A stretch of DNA of 64,000 nt from Macrophomina tecta (Eukaryota; Ascomycota; Dothideomycetes; Botryosphaeriales; Botryosphaeriaceae), in assembly GCA_024180945.1 (NCBI GenBank), contig JAKSGN010000016.1, forward strand, positions 558,001 through 622,000, read 5' to 3'. The position numbers and the translations under genes were made by a program. The notes under the pieces were generated by a model that saw only the letters and a program-made list of their open reading frames with translations, was not told the origin of the DNA and made no database searches. Shown here piece by piece: positions 23,683 through 33,774 of this stretch. Every line of letters begins with the position of its first letter. The stretch's first letter is position 1.

Positions 23683-24696
23683 CCACCAGTAGAGATAGCG
23701 GGCTCTAGAGAACTAGCAGTAGCACAGCACAACCAGATCCGGGACAACACAGAAGGAGTACTCATCTACACAGACGGGAGCGCAGTTAACGGCCATGTAG
23801 GCGCAGCTGCAATAGCCCCTGGTATGTGTACAAGCCGCAAGAGGTACATTGGGTCGACCAAGTTCACCACAGTCTACGCAGCGGAGCTCCAAGGGATTGA
23901 AATGGCACTAGAAATCGCAAGCACGGCTATCTCGCAGGGCATTACAAGGTTCTTTGTGTTTATAGACAACCAAGCGGCGCTGCGAGCCCTAATCCACCCT
24001 GGTGATCATTCCGGCTAGCAGATACTCGCATCGGTCATCTTAAAGCTGCAGCAGCTCTGGGGGGCAGGTGCTTCCTTTGATTTCCACTGGATCCCCGCTC
24101 ACCAAGGTGTCCCTGGCAACGAATCAGCAGATGCGCTAGCGAAAGCAGCGGCACAGCAAGGGCGCACTTTGAAGACTGGAGATCGCGCCACAGGACCACG
24201 CACGCAAGACAGCTTGATAGCGGCACTTAGACAATCTATTCATCAGGCAGTAATGGAGGAGTGGAAGAAGCTCTGGCGAGAGAGTGCACGCGGGCGTCAA
24301 CTATTCAAGGTGGCGCCCGAACCAACAAGAAAGTCACTAGAGCTCTACCGCAGCACACCAAGGGTGCTGAGCTCGCTAATCATACAGATGAGAACCGGCA
24401 AGATTGGCCTACGGCACTTCCTCTACCAGAGGAAAGTGCCAGGCGTAACATCCGGTGAATGCGAATGCGGGCAAGGATTGCAGACAGTTAGCCACGTGCT
24501 GTACACGTGTAGCAGATTCAACGAACTGAGGCTCACCTTCCGTACGCCGGATGAGAAGGGTAGGAGACGCTGGACAACGGATCTGAGGAAGCTGCTGAAC
24601 CAGCGCAGCACCGCCATAGCAGCAGCAAAGTTCATGATGGCAACCAAGCTCCTCGGGCAATTTGGAGCGATATTATACTCACAGCATGAAGCTTGA
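23683..24696 (+). pseudogene. LINE ORF2 C-terminus: RNase H and CCHC-like domain
   Basis: One frame of about 337 codons with a single in-frame TAG (24016-24018; CAG before a C-to-T change). RNase H keeps its key residues: YTDGSAVNGHVGAAA (first Asp), YAAELQGIEMAL (Glu), VFIDNQAALRAL (Asp) and HWIPAHQGVPGNESADALAK (His/Asp). The C-terminus has CECGQGLQTVSHVLYTC, the zinc-binding motif at the end of many LINE ORF2 proteins. RT and endonuclease are missing through truncation. The stop is TGA at 24694-24696. RNase H in ORF2 points to the I/Tad-related clades. Confidence 0.9.
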
Positions 24697-24927
24697 CACT
24701 GGAGGAAGACGGAATAGTGTGCGGAGATTGCTGGCGCTGCGGGAAAACCGTACGCCAAGAGACATGTACGTAGAGGTATGCAGAGTAGATAGAGAGCAGG
24801 CCGGACTCCGCCGTCTTAATTAGGCTCAAACGGGCCTAGCGGGCGCAGTGGAGCCGGCTGAGCGCCGCATAGCTGCCATCGGCGGCTGGGACGGTCTATG
24901 AATTCATCATCATCATCATCATCATCA
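24697..24927 (+). other. LINE 3' UTR and (CAT)n tail
   Basis: About 205 bp of GC-balanced non-coding sequence, followed by seven to eight CAT/ATC units at about 24904-24927. The short repeat replaces poly(A), as in some fungal and I-type LINEs. Confidence 0.8.
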
Positions 24928-25133
24928 CCCCACTTACTACCTCATCCTGCTGTTTCCTAACCCTGTGGAGGCTGCGCCGTAACACTAAAACAGTATAACC
25001 GAGGAATTAAGAACATCCGAGGAAAAGTAGAAGATCCGAGGTGTAGGGGATACCGAGGAAGGAATCAATATAGAGCCTAAGGAAGCAATGATAAATGTTG
25101 CCTAAAAAACAAGGGGATTCTGGTTGACACTAC

Positions 25134-25337
25134 TGTTACGGACTTTCCCTGTAGATGCCCTTAGGCGGGCCTATGGCATCTTACATCAGATAGATTAGAT
25201 AGCGAGGCCACCCCCAGGGTGATCGCACAGCTGCGAGGCACGTGGGATCTTGCCATGTGACTTACATCCGGGTATATCACCGCCTGCTCGAGCATCCTCG
25301 ACCGACTAAATATCTTCTTTTTCCGCATTCTATAACA
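25134..25337. repeat. Possible 204-bp solo LTR in the foldback loop
   Basis: TGTTACGGACTTTCC...TTCTATAACA has TG...CA ends and is flanked by ACTAC (25129-25133) and CCTAC (25338-25342), a 5-bp duplication with one mismatch. It fills almost the whole loop of the foldback element and is not RIPed. No second copy in the window confirms it. Confidence 0.35.
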
Positions 25338-25808
25338 CCTACGTTTTATACTACTGTCAACTAGAATCCCCTTGTTTTTTAGGCAACACTTATTATTGCT
25401 TCCTTAGGCTCTACATTGATTCCTTTCTCGGTATCTCCTATACCTCGGATCTTCTACGTTTCTTCGGATATTCTCAATTAGGGTGGGGAACAACGCAACG
25501 TCAATTAACGAGGGGCCTCGTTGACGTTGCGTTGCCAAGCCGTAGCCTAAGAGCAGTTGACGTTGATTGACGTTGATCAACGAATAGGTCAATTGACGTT
25601 AATTGAGTACGTCGCAATGCTGACTAAGAATAACGATGCTTGGCATGGTGTTGAGACCAGAAGCCTATAAGTTATATATAATTTTCCCTGTAATAGCTAG
25701 CTAATATATTAAAAACGCTTCTGCTGGTGCTTGTGGCGCCTTCGGGGCCTCCTCATATGCTGTAACTGTCTTTTCTATTGTTTCTAGGGCTGTTGTTCAC
25801 CTCTTAAT

Positions 25809-26246
25809 TGTTACGGCGCAGCCTCTACAGTAGAGATGAGAAAGGTTGGAAAGGAAGGGAATCGGGAAGGATTAGGCAGAGAGAGTCCTTACGTGATCTT
25901 AAGCACGTGACTAGCCTATCCGACCCACCTGTCGCCCACGAGAGCCCGGGCGACATAGGGCTACTATCGCCCATGGAAGCCACGGCGACAGACGGCTATA
26001 CTAGATTATATATACTTTCCTACTTATATATAAACCACACTCTTTAGATAGCTTTGACCTCCGTGGTTAACTTCTATAATAATTTAGTATATTGTTAGTA
26101 ACACGGCCTTCGCACGTAGTGCTTAGTCTTATTATATATTTAACTTACTCTCACCCTCTTCTTATACCCACTTAAGGAAACCCCCTTAACAGGTTTTCTC
26201 CCTCTTTAGTATTTAGATCCTTAGAGGTAGAGGCCCGCTTATTATA
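25809..26246 (+). repeat. G2a 5' LTR
   Basis: TGTTACGGCGCAGCC...CGCTTATTATA. U3 (to about 25990) is lightly mutated and R/U5 strongly RIPed. It contains the TATA-like TTATATATAAACC and the hairpin TTTGACCTCCGTGGTTAA near 26045-26070, shared with family A. Confidence 0.93.
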
Positions 26247-26280
26247 CTTTAACTACTATTCTTGTAAGGAGAGGAAGGCT
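26247..26280 (+). other. G2a putative primer site and leader
   Basis: CTTTAACTACTATTC directly follows the LTR. It does not start with TGG, so it does not look like a normal tRNA primer site. Its complement (TAGTGGTTAAAG in the less mutated copy G2d) shares GTGGTTAA with the R region of the LTR, which could mean self-priming as in Tf1-type elements. Confidence 0.4.
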
Positions 26281-26329
26281 CTGAGATTAAGTCTTATTAG
26301 GTAAGGTATTACCCCCTAACGAGTTTAGA

Positions 26330-28280
26330 AAACAGCAATGGTACTAGGATCTTAAATGGAGGTCGACCCGGCCGAGGGTTAGGTTTAGGGTGTCTACGGG
26401 CCAGCTTAGCCCGTATAGCAAATGGAGCCTACTAGAGCTAAGCTCTTATAGCTCATCGAGGAGCTAAAGACTTAGAACGCTCGACTAATCGAGTATACGA
26501 TAAAGCGGAGCGCTACTAAGGTTAAAGTAGCGGTACCCGAGAAGTTTAATAGGAATAGAAAGAAGCTCTAATCCTTCCTACTTTAGATAAAATGTTATCT
26601 CCAGTTTAACTAAGTATAGTTTAATAACGACGCTAAAGCAGTGCTCTTCGCATTAACCTACCTTAGAGAAATAGTAGAGGTATAGATAAAACTATACCTT
26701 CACGACTACTTAGCTAATAAACACTCTCTCGAGAAAAGACGAGAAAAGACTAAGAAAATCTTTAATATATACACGGGATTTGTAGATAACCTAAAGACTA
26801 CTTTTAACGACTAAGATAAAGTGCGCAAAGCCTCTAATAATATTATAATCATTAAATAACTAGGATCTATGGCTATCTATATAACTAAGTTTTAGTAGCT
26901 TATAGCCTACCTTAAATAGTTAGATAAGACTTTCTACGATCTCTTTTATAAAGGCCTAAAGAAGGAAGTTAAGAAGAATATAATTACTTATAAATACCCG
27001 TCTACCTTCTAGAAGATAGTAGACCTTGCGTCTTAGATCGATAATTATATATACGAATAGAAAATAGATTCTCGATAAGCTAATACCTTAAAGCCTCGCC
27101 GTAAGAGAATAACCCTCGAAGGCAGAGACGCTATAGCCCTTAACGCGGCCAACTAATAGGATTCTAGAAAGGGTAATAATAATAGTCGAAATAATAATAA
27201 AAAGCCTAAAGAACCTAACCCAAACTAGATAGACGAGTAAAAATAGCGCTATAAGAATTAACTCTATATTACCTATAGTAGTAATAAGTACTTCTCTTCT
27301 AAGTACCCGTAGAACCCTTATAATAAGAAAGAAGAAAAGTAGACCTTAAGCACTTAGCGCGAAGTATTAGTTATATCCCGCTAAGATAACTATAATACGC
27401 TATACTAGATAGCCTGCTACGATGATAACTATTAGACGTACTAAAGTAGTAAAGATATATTAGGATAGTATCCCTATAAACCTTGATAATTTAGTATAAT
27501 AACTAGGAATGAAGAAGTTATCGAGACTAACGATATTATTAATAGCTTCCCCTTAGACGAGAAGCTCGTAAATAGCGAGACTAGAGAACTATATAACTTA
27601 ATAAATAGCGAAGTAGAAGCTATACTAAACCCTATAATTCTTTTAAAACTCGAGCACCTTATAGCTAAGTATGGGATTAGCGTAGAAATAATAAATAAGA
27701 ATGATTAACTCGCCTAAATTATCTAGATTTTCTACGAGAGAGGATTAGCCCTTATAATACTATAGATATAGCACTAAGGAACCCTCTAAGAAACCTAAAT
27801 TAAGTAAAATAGAAAAAAGTACGAGCTTATTATTACGAAGAAAACTACGCTCGTAATACTTTATTATTAAGGGATAACTACTTAATAATAAGTAGACTAT
27901 GATTTCCTCTAAGAGTTAGTAAGGATTCTTTATTAGTATAGTATGATAACTATCTAGAACCGCATACTCTAGTAGATACCGAACGAGAAACTTAACCGAT
28001 TAACTTTCTAATATTAGGTGCGAAAGGATAAGGTTTACTAGCGAAAGAAGCTAAATGATAATAAATAAACTAATTAGAAGTAAGTATACCTTTAAGTTAA
28101 TAAATAGAAAGACTATATATATAGTAAAGTCTACGGCTATTCGAAGCTAAAAAACTAGACGGCCCTACGGCATTAGAATTAATCTAGGGGCTATAGTCTA
28201 GGTCCCTTTATATAGTATTACGTATATCGAATACGGAAATCCTCACTGGACTAAATCTTTAGAAATAATTTAAAACGAAA
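26330..28280 (+). pseudogene. G2a gag remnant
   Basis: Frame with MEPTRAKLL near 26425, KFNRNRKKL and YLREIVEV in the gag core (about 26540-26680), LGSMAIY and FYDLFYKGLKKEVKKNI (about 26860-26990), then a Lys/Asn-rich basic linker (about 27100-27240) before a degraded knuckle-like region. The segment to protease (27480-28280) keeps a frame with few recognisable motifs. Stops are TAG/TAA. Confidence 0.65.
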
Positions 28281-31200
28281 GGAACGCTTAATAAACGTCC
28301 TATCTTAATACTAATTGATATAGGATTAAGCGGAAACTTTATATATAACGAGTTTATAGAATAATGTAAGATTCTATATCGAAAGAAGAAAGAGCTATAT
28401 CCGCTTAGCGAATTTAATAGAAAAAGCTTAGTCTACGGAGAAGGCTAGGTAAAGATAAAAATAAAGAAAGTAACCCTCTAAATTAAGAACTATTAGAAAT
28501 AGATCTCTCTCGACATCTAACGTATTCCCGGGTACGATATTATTCTAGGTATATCTTAGATCCGAATATAGAAACCTATCTTCGACTTTAGCAAAGAAGA
28601 TAAGATAGTCTTCTAGAAAGAGATTAATAATCTCCTATAAAAATTCGGTTTATATATAGAAAACGGGTTAGTAAATACCCTATAACGACTTTTATCTACT
28701 ATACATCGAGAAGTAGCTAGTGTAAGGCCTAAGAGTAGCAGCTATATAGGTAACTCTAATAGTAGTATAAGTTAGAACTAGGACTATAACGTAGAAGGCG
28801 AAGCCTCCTTAGTAAAATATAATTCTATTATAGGAATAAGCCCTACTAAGCAAAATAATACCCTCGAATTATTAGAAGAAACATAAGACTTAAACGATAA
28901 TATAAGGCCTAGTAACGGCAGCATTAACGGCAACCTTAAGAAAGGCCTAAGATAGAACTAGGACTATAGTATATAAAATACCACCTTCTTAGTAAAATAT
29001 AGCACCTTAAGCGGAGTAAGCCCTATCGAGTTAAGTATTCCCGAAAATTAGGTATAATACTTATTACGAAGGACTATGCGGAGAAAGCGTAAGGCTAAGA
29101 GTAAGGCTTCGCGGAAGTAATTAGTAGCCCCTGAACCTCTTATAGATATCTAGATAATCTTAAGAGAGGCATTTAGACGTATACGATACTAAGGATAATA
29201 GGTCTATCTTATATATATTAAACCCTCACCGGTGGTGTAATAAAGAGCATTAGCTAGGGCCTAACGGGAAAGGCTAAGAAATAAGAACTATTTAACTTCT
29301 ATTAGAGAAGATAATTCTACGAGGATTAAAAGAGAATAATATAGTAGTTTAAAGATATAGTAGTAACTATAAGAAATACCTCTAATACTAAAAATAGAAA
29401 TAGTACCTGACGAGTATTAGAACTTAGTTGCCGTTTGCTAAGAAAGAGAAAAGGGAGATTTACTAAAGTATTAACTATAGAACTACGAGATTTCGCTTAA
29501 GCTAGAAACGAAACCAGCTTATAAGCCTATCTACTCTTTATCGAAGAAGGAAATAGAGACTTTAAAGAAATATATTAAGAAGAACCTCGAACGAGGATAT
29601 ATTCAGCTATTAATATTATTAGCTAAATACTTAATCCTCTTCGTTTCTAAGAAGAATGGCAAGTTACGCCTCTACGTCGACTATCAATAACTTAACAATA
29701 TTATAATTAAGAACCGATACTCGCTTCTACGCATTAACGAGCTCTAGGATAAGTTAGGAAATACAAAGTACTTTATAAAACTAGACCTTAGGAAAGGTTA
29801 TTACTTAGTTAGGATTAAAGAAGGGGAAGAATAGAAGATAGCCTTTAAAACAAGGCTAGAACTTTATAAGTATACGGTAATGCTATTCGGGCTTATTAAT
29901 GCACTAGTAATATTCTAGTTACTCGTTAACGACATGCTACGTAAATACTTAGATATCTTCTACCTAGTATATCTTAACGATATCCTTATCTTCTTAGAAA
30001 TACTTAAGGAATATAAGAAGTATATTAGAAAAGTTCTAGAAGCCCTTTAAGTAAAGAATCTATCTATTATACTAGAAAAATACGAGTAGTATATTTAAAG
30101 AATAGAATTCTTAGGCTTTATTATTACCCCTAGACACGTTAGTATAGACGACTCGAAACTAGATTCTATTAGGGAATAGCTAGTACTAAAGACGATTAGG
30201 GAAGTATAGTTCTTTCTTAGGTTCGTAAACTTCTATAGGAAGTTTATCTAGAACTATTTAAAGATTATAGAACCTTTAACGTAACTTACTTAGAAGGAGT
30301 ATAGCTTCTAATAAAAAGACGATTAGTAGTAAGCCTTTAATTCGCTAAAGAGAATATTTTATAAAGCACCCGTCTTAGGGATATACGATTTCAATAAACT
30401 AATCGAAGTAGAAACTAATACGTTAGGATTCGCCCTAGGAGTATATCTTAGCCAGCCTAACGATAAAGATAGATAGTATCTAATTGTATTTTACTTAAGA
30501 AAGTTTACTCTAGTAGAGCTTAACTACGATACTTACGATAAGAAGCTCTTAGCTATTATCTTAGTATTTAAGCACTAGAGATACTACCTAGAAGGAGCCG
30601 ACTAATAGGTAATAGTATATTATAACTATTAGAATCTTACACGCTTTACCACGACTAAGGAGCTAAACCAATAATAGGTTCGCTAGTTATAAGAATTAGC
30701 ATCCTATAACTTTAAGATTACATATAGGAAAGGTATAGATAATACCGCCGCTAACACGCTTAGTAGAAGAATAGACTATATAGAAGAAAAAATTGAGCCG
30801 CAATCTATAGTATTATAGTAGATAAGTGATAGATCGCTTACTCTTATTAGATAGTCTTTTCTAATACTTCGCATCGAGTTAAACCCGTGGTATTAGAAGA
30901 TTTAAGAAGTATACACTTAGAATTCCTTTACGTAGAAACTTTTAGCACTAGAGGACGACCTACATATTACTTAAGATAGAGAAGGAACGCTTCTCTTTAA
31001 AGAATTAATCTATATTTCTATAAGACTACGAGAAGCACTCGTTAAGAATATATATGTGGTACCCGCGTATAGATATTAGGGCATCAATAGAACGACCGAG
31101 AGAATTACATAAAACTTCTACTTTTTAGGATTACGAAAGATAGTCTAGTATATAGTTTCGCAATACGACCTTTATATCTAAAGTAAAGCCGTAATATACA

Positions 31201-32558
31201 CTTTATATAGATAACTATAACCCCTAGAAGTTCTAAAACGACTATAGTAATGGATTACGCTAGACTTTATTATAAAACTACCTAGGTCTAGGGACCTAAT
31301 TATAGGAGTTAAGTACGACTCGATCCTAGTCTTTATTAATAAACTTACAAAGTATGCACTCTTTTTACCCTACCTAGAGGTATCGAATATAGAATAGCTA
31401 GCCTATATATTTCTCCGATACATCTTCGTGGATTACGGAATGCCAGAAGTATTAGTTTTAGATAGGGATAAGCTAATAAGATCTAAATTTTAGTAAACGC
31501 TTATGCGCTAGCTTAGAGCAAAGAATAAACTCTCTATAACAGTATACGCGTAAACTGACGGCTAGATAGAATAGATAAACTAGACTCTCGAATAATATCT
31601 CCGCTATTATATTAACTATCTATAGGATAACAAGGCTATATAGCTACCTATAGTATAATTCGTCTATAATAGCGCTAAATAAGAGTTAACTATTAGGACA
31701 ATAGGCCCTGGCATATCCTTAGGGTGCTTATACCGTGCGTTCCACGTGCTTATCACGTGCTACGCACGGGCCCCTAGTATATAACGCCACCAAGGGGTGA
31801 ATTCTGCACTACTAAGGATTCGTACCTGAGAATATACGACTCTTCTAAAGGCTCCCTGCTTATAACCAGCCTATTTGCTTATATTAACTAATATATTTCC
31901 GTTCTTTACCAACTATGAGTTTAAACCAGACGCGTATAGAGAAGCTATTCTAAGTAGAAAATTAGCCTAGAAAGGCGTTCTTAAAGCCGAGTAGCTAAGA
32001 GAATTATATAAAGCTATTAGTCTTAACCTCGAATATGTACGAATTATAATATCTAAATACTATAATAGACGGTACTAGGCAGCACCAAACCTAAAAGAGG
32101 GGAATAAAGTATACCTCTTTATAAAAAATATTAAATTAAAGCGACTAAGCGATAAGTTAGATTTTAAAAAAATCGGTCTATTTAAAATTATAGAAAAACT
32201 TAGAGAAGTTATATATTGACTTAAATTACCTAATATACAGATAAATTCTATTTTTTACGTAGTATTACTCGAGCCAGTACTAGAAAGCGCCACTATCCTA
32301 GAAACTTAAGAAGAGATTATACTAGAAAATCCTAACGTTAAAGAAGATTAGTATCTAGTTAAAAAAATTCTAGACTATAAATAATTCGGATGTTAGCTTA
32401 AATATCTCGTTAAATAGAAAGAATACGGGAACGAAGATAATTAGTGGGTGCTAAAGAATGATATATACCTAGACCTAGTTATAGAATTTTATTGCTAAAA
32501 TCCTAACCTCCTACGGAGACGAGGTCATTCCTAAACGAGAATAACGGGAAACCCTTAA
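28281..32558 (+). pseudogene. G2a pol remnant: protease to chromodomain
   Basis: Protease ILIDIGLSGNFIYNEF (about 28300-28350; DTG is DIG). RT from about 29440, with FVSKKNGKLRLYVDY and VYLNDILIF (about 29965; YLDD changed to YLND). RNase H about 30395-30720. Integrase core LDFIIKLPRSRDLIIG near 31260-31310; it is split by a solo LTR (31691-31883). Chromodomain-like KKILDYKxFGCxLKYLVK at about 32350-32420. The stop is probably the TAA at 32556-32558. The phase shifts in places and stops are RIP-type. Confidence 0.82.
31691..31883 (+). repeat. Solo LTR of the element D family, un-RIPed
   Basis: 193 bp, the same length as both D LTRs, with TSD TTAAC (31686-31690, 31884-31888). The uninterrupted target is seen in G2b near 56170. 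It keeps many CA/TG. It contains a hairpin CCGTGCGT (31733-31740) / ACGCACGG (31762-31769) enclosing two CACGTG boxes, and a TATA-like GTATATAAC at about 31778. Confidence 0.92.
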
Positions 32559-33235
32559 GAACCGTTAGGTCTATCGTAAATAGAAATAGACGAGTAGAGT
32601 TTATTGGCTTGGGAGAACAAGGTATTCGTATCTTAGCCCTAGGTTCGCTAACCGACTTAGTAGCCTACGGCGTAGTAGAATCTATTAACTCGTAACATAG
32701 CGGTTCTAACGAGGAAGAACCTGCAGACGCTTTAGGGTTAGAAGAATTCTTCGCCTTAGCATGCTCTAACTCTTTAAGGGAGTCAAACCCTATACGAATT
32801 ATTCGCGAACGACGCTCTTTTAAGAAACGCTACTACTTGTATAACCGCTCTAACTTAGCGGTCGCTAGCTATAAAGTAGTAAAAGTCGCACTCTCCTCGG
32901 CCTCTAAGCGTGCCTATTCCCGGTCTAGCTTATCCACTAGAAAAATTAGCACAAGGCGAAGAAAAGAAAGTAAGAAATATATAGCCTAAGTTACTCGTCT
33001 TAGCAACGTCGCACTCCTTCCGACGAGCCTTAAGGTAAGCCGTATAAACCTTAGGGTTATCCGCTAACGCTACGCACTTAGACTCGTGCTCTAGGTAATT
33101 AGTATAGGGAATTATCTCTACCCTGTTTAATAAAATATCGTGGAGCTGTCGTTTACGGGAAAGAGTAGAACGATACTACTTAGAAGGACGCGAAGCGACC
33201 TTAGGGTCGTTAGGACAAGAACGTTTTAAAGTTAT
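32479..33235 (-). pseudogene. Antisense gene of G2a (aORF)
   Basis: The start codon is now ATA (33233-33235), ATG before a TG-to-TA change: (M)TLKRSCPNDPKVASRPSK. Exon 1 is 241 nt with one TAG. Intron 32937-32994 (58 nt): GTAACT...GCTAAT...TTTCTAG, phase 1. Exon 2 starts xDKLDRE and holds charged helices (LERLY, LKERRSRI, LKELEHAKAK), then SNPKASAGSSSLEPL and a GFPLFSFRNDLV tail, ending at the TAA at 32479-32481; about 233 codons. Most internal stops are TAG. The end overlaps pol by 80 bp. No known family. Confidence 0.68.
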
Positions 33236-33297
33236 CGCGAAAGACTTACAAAGAAGAAGAATAGGAATAGCAGCTCAAAAAGATATAGAGAATATAA

Positions 33298-33336
33298 AAG
33301 AATCTTCGGGCCGAAGATTCTTAAAGGGGGGGATAG
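33298..33336 (+). promoter_or_regulatory. G2a palindrome and polypurine tract
   Basis: 12-bp stem AAGAATCTTCGG / CCGAAGATTCTT around one base (33298-33322), then AAAGGGGGGGATAG next to the LTR. The palindrome lies 63 bp upstream of the antisense start. Confidence 0.75.
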
Positions 33337-33774
33337 TGTTACGGCGCAGCCTCTATAGTAGAGATAAGAAAGGTCGGAAAGGAAGGGAATTGGGAAGGAT
33401 TAGGTAGAGAGAGTCCTCACGTAATCTTAAGCACGTGACTAGCCCATCCGACCCACCTGTCGCCCACGAGAGCCCGGGCGATATAGGGCCACTGTCGCCT
33501 ATGGAAGCCACGGCGATAGACGGCTACACTAGATTGTATACACTTTTCTACTTGTATATAAACCACACTCTTTAGATAGCTTTGACCTCCGTGGTCAACT
33601 TCCATAACAATTCAGCATATTGTTAGTAACACGGCCTTCGCACGTAGTGCTTAGTCTTATTACGTGTTCGACTTGCTCTCACCCTCTTCTTGTACCCACT
33701 CAAGGAAACCCCCTCGATAGGTTTTCTCCCTCTTTGGTGTTTGGATCCTTAGAGGCAGAGGCCCGCTCGTTACA
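33337..33774 (+). repeat. G2a 3' LTR, little RIP
   Basis: TGTTACGGCGCAGCC...GCTCGTTACA, 438 bp. Positions that are TA in the 5' LTR are often still CA or TG here (for example TTGTATACACTTTTC against TTATATATACTTTCC). It gives the clearest intact view of the family G LTR ends. Confidence 0.95.

Larger units (their letters stand above)
23681..24927 (+). mobile_element. 5'-truncated LINE (RNase H-bearing, I/Tad-like)
   Basis: 1247-bp 3' fragment of a non-LTR retrotransposon. It is flanked by a 14-bp duplication CCCCACTTACTACC (23667-23680 and 24928-24941) and ends in an ATC/CAT repeat. Sharp 5' truncation, long TSD and a repeat tail are typical of target-primed reverse transcription. Almost RIP-free. 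Confidence 0.93.
23235..24984 (-). repeat. G2c: solo LTR of family G, split by a LINE
   Basis: TGTAACGAGCGGGCC...GCGCCGTAACA with TSD CTAAA on both sides (23230-23234, 24985-24989). Removing the LINE and its duplicated 14 bp leaves 489 bp. The first 240 bp match other family G LTRs; the U3 half is distinct, with several GAGCAG/CTGCTCTG repeats. Almost no RIP: CA and TG are common. No internal element sequence follows, so this is an LTR-LTR recombination product. Confidence 0.9.
25809..33774 (+). mobile_element. Chromovirus copy G2a (family G), full length
   Basis: LTRs 25809-26246 and 33337-33774, both 438 bp, with TSD TTAAT (25804-25808, 33775-33779) inside the hAT-1 transposase gene. Order: LTR, primer site, gag, protease, RT, RNase H, integrase, chromodomain, antisense gene, palindrome, polypurine tract, LTR. 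The integrase is interrupted by a 193-bp solo LTR. The interior is heavily RIPed; the right LTR is nearly clean. Confidence 0.95.

Noticed and set aside
23196..23708. Short frames in the family G solo LTR
   Set aside because: No motifs, and they cross the LTR-LINE junction. They persist only because the LTR is un-RIPed.
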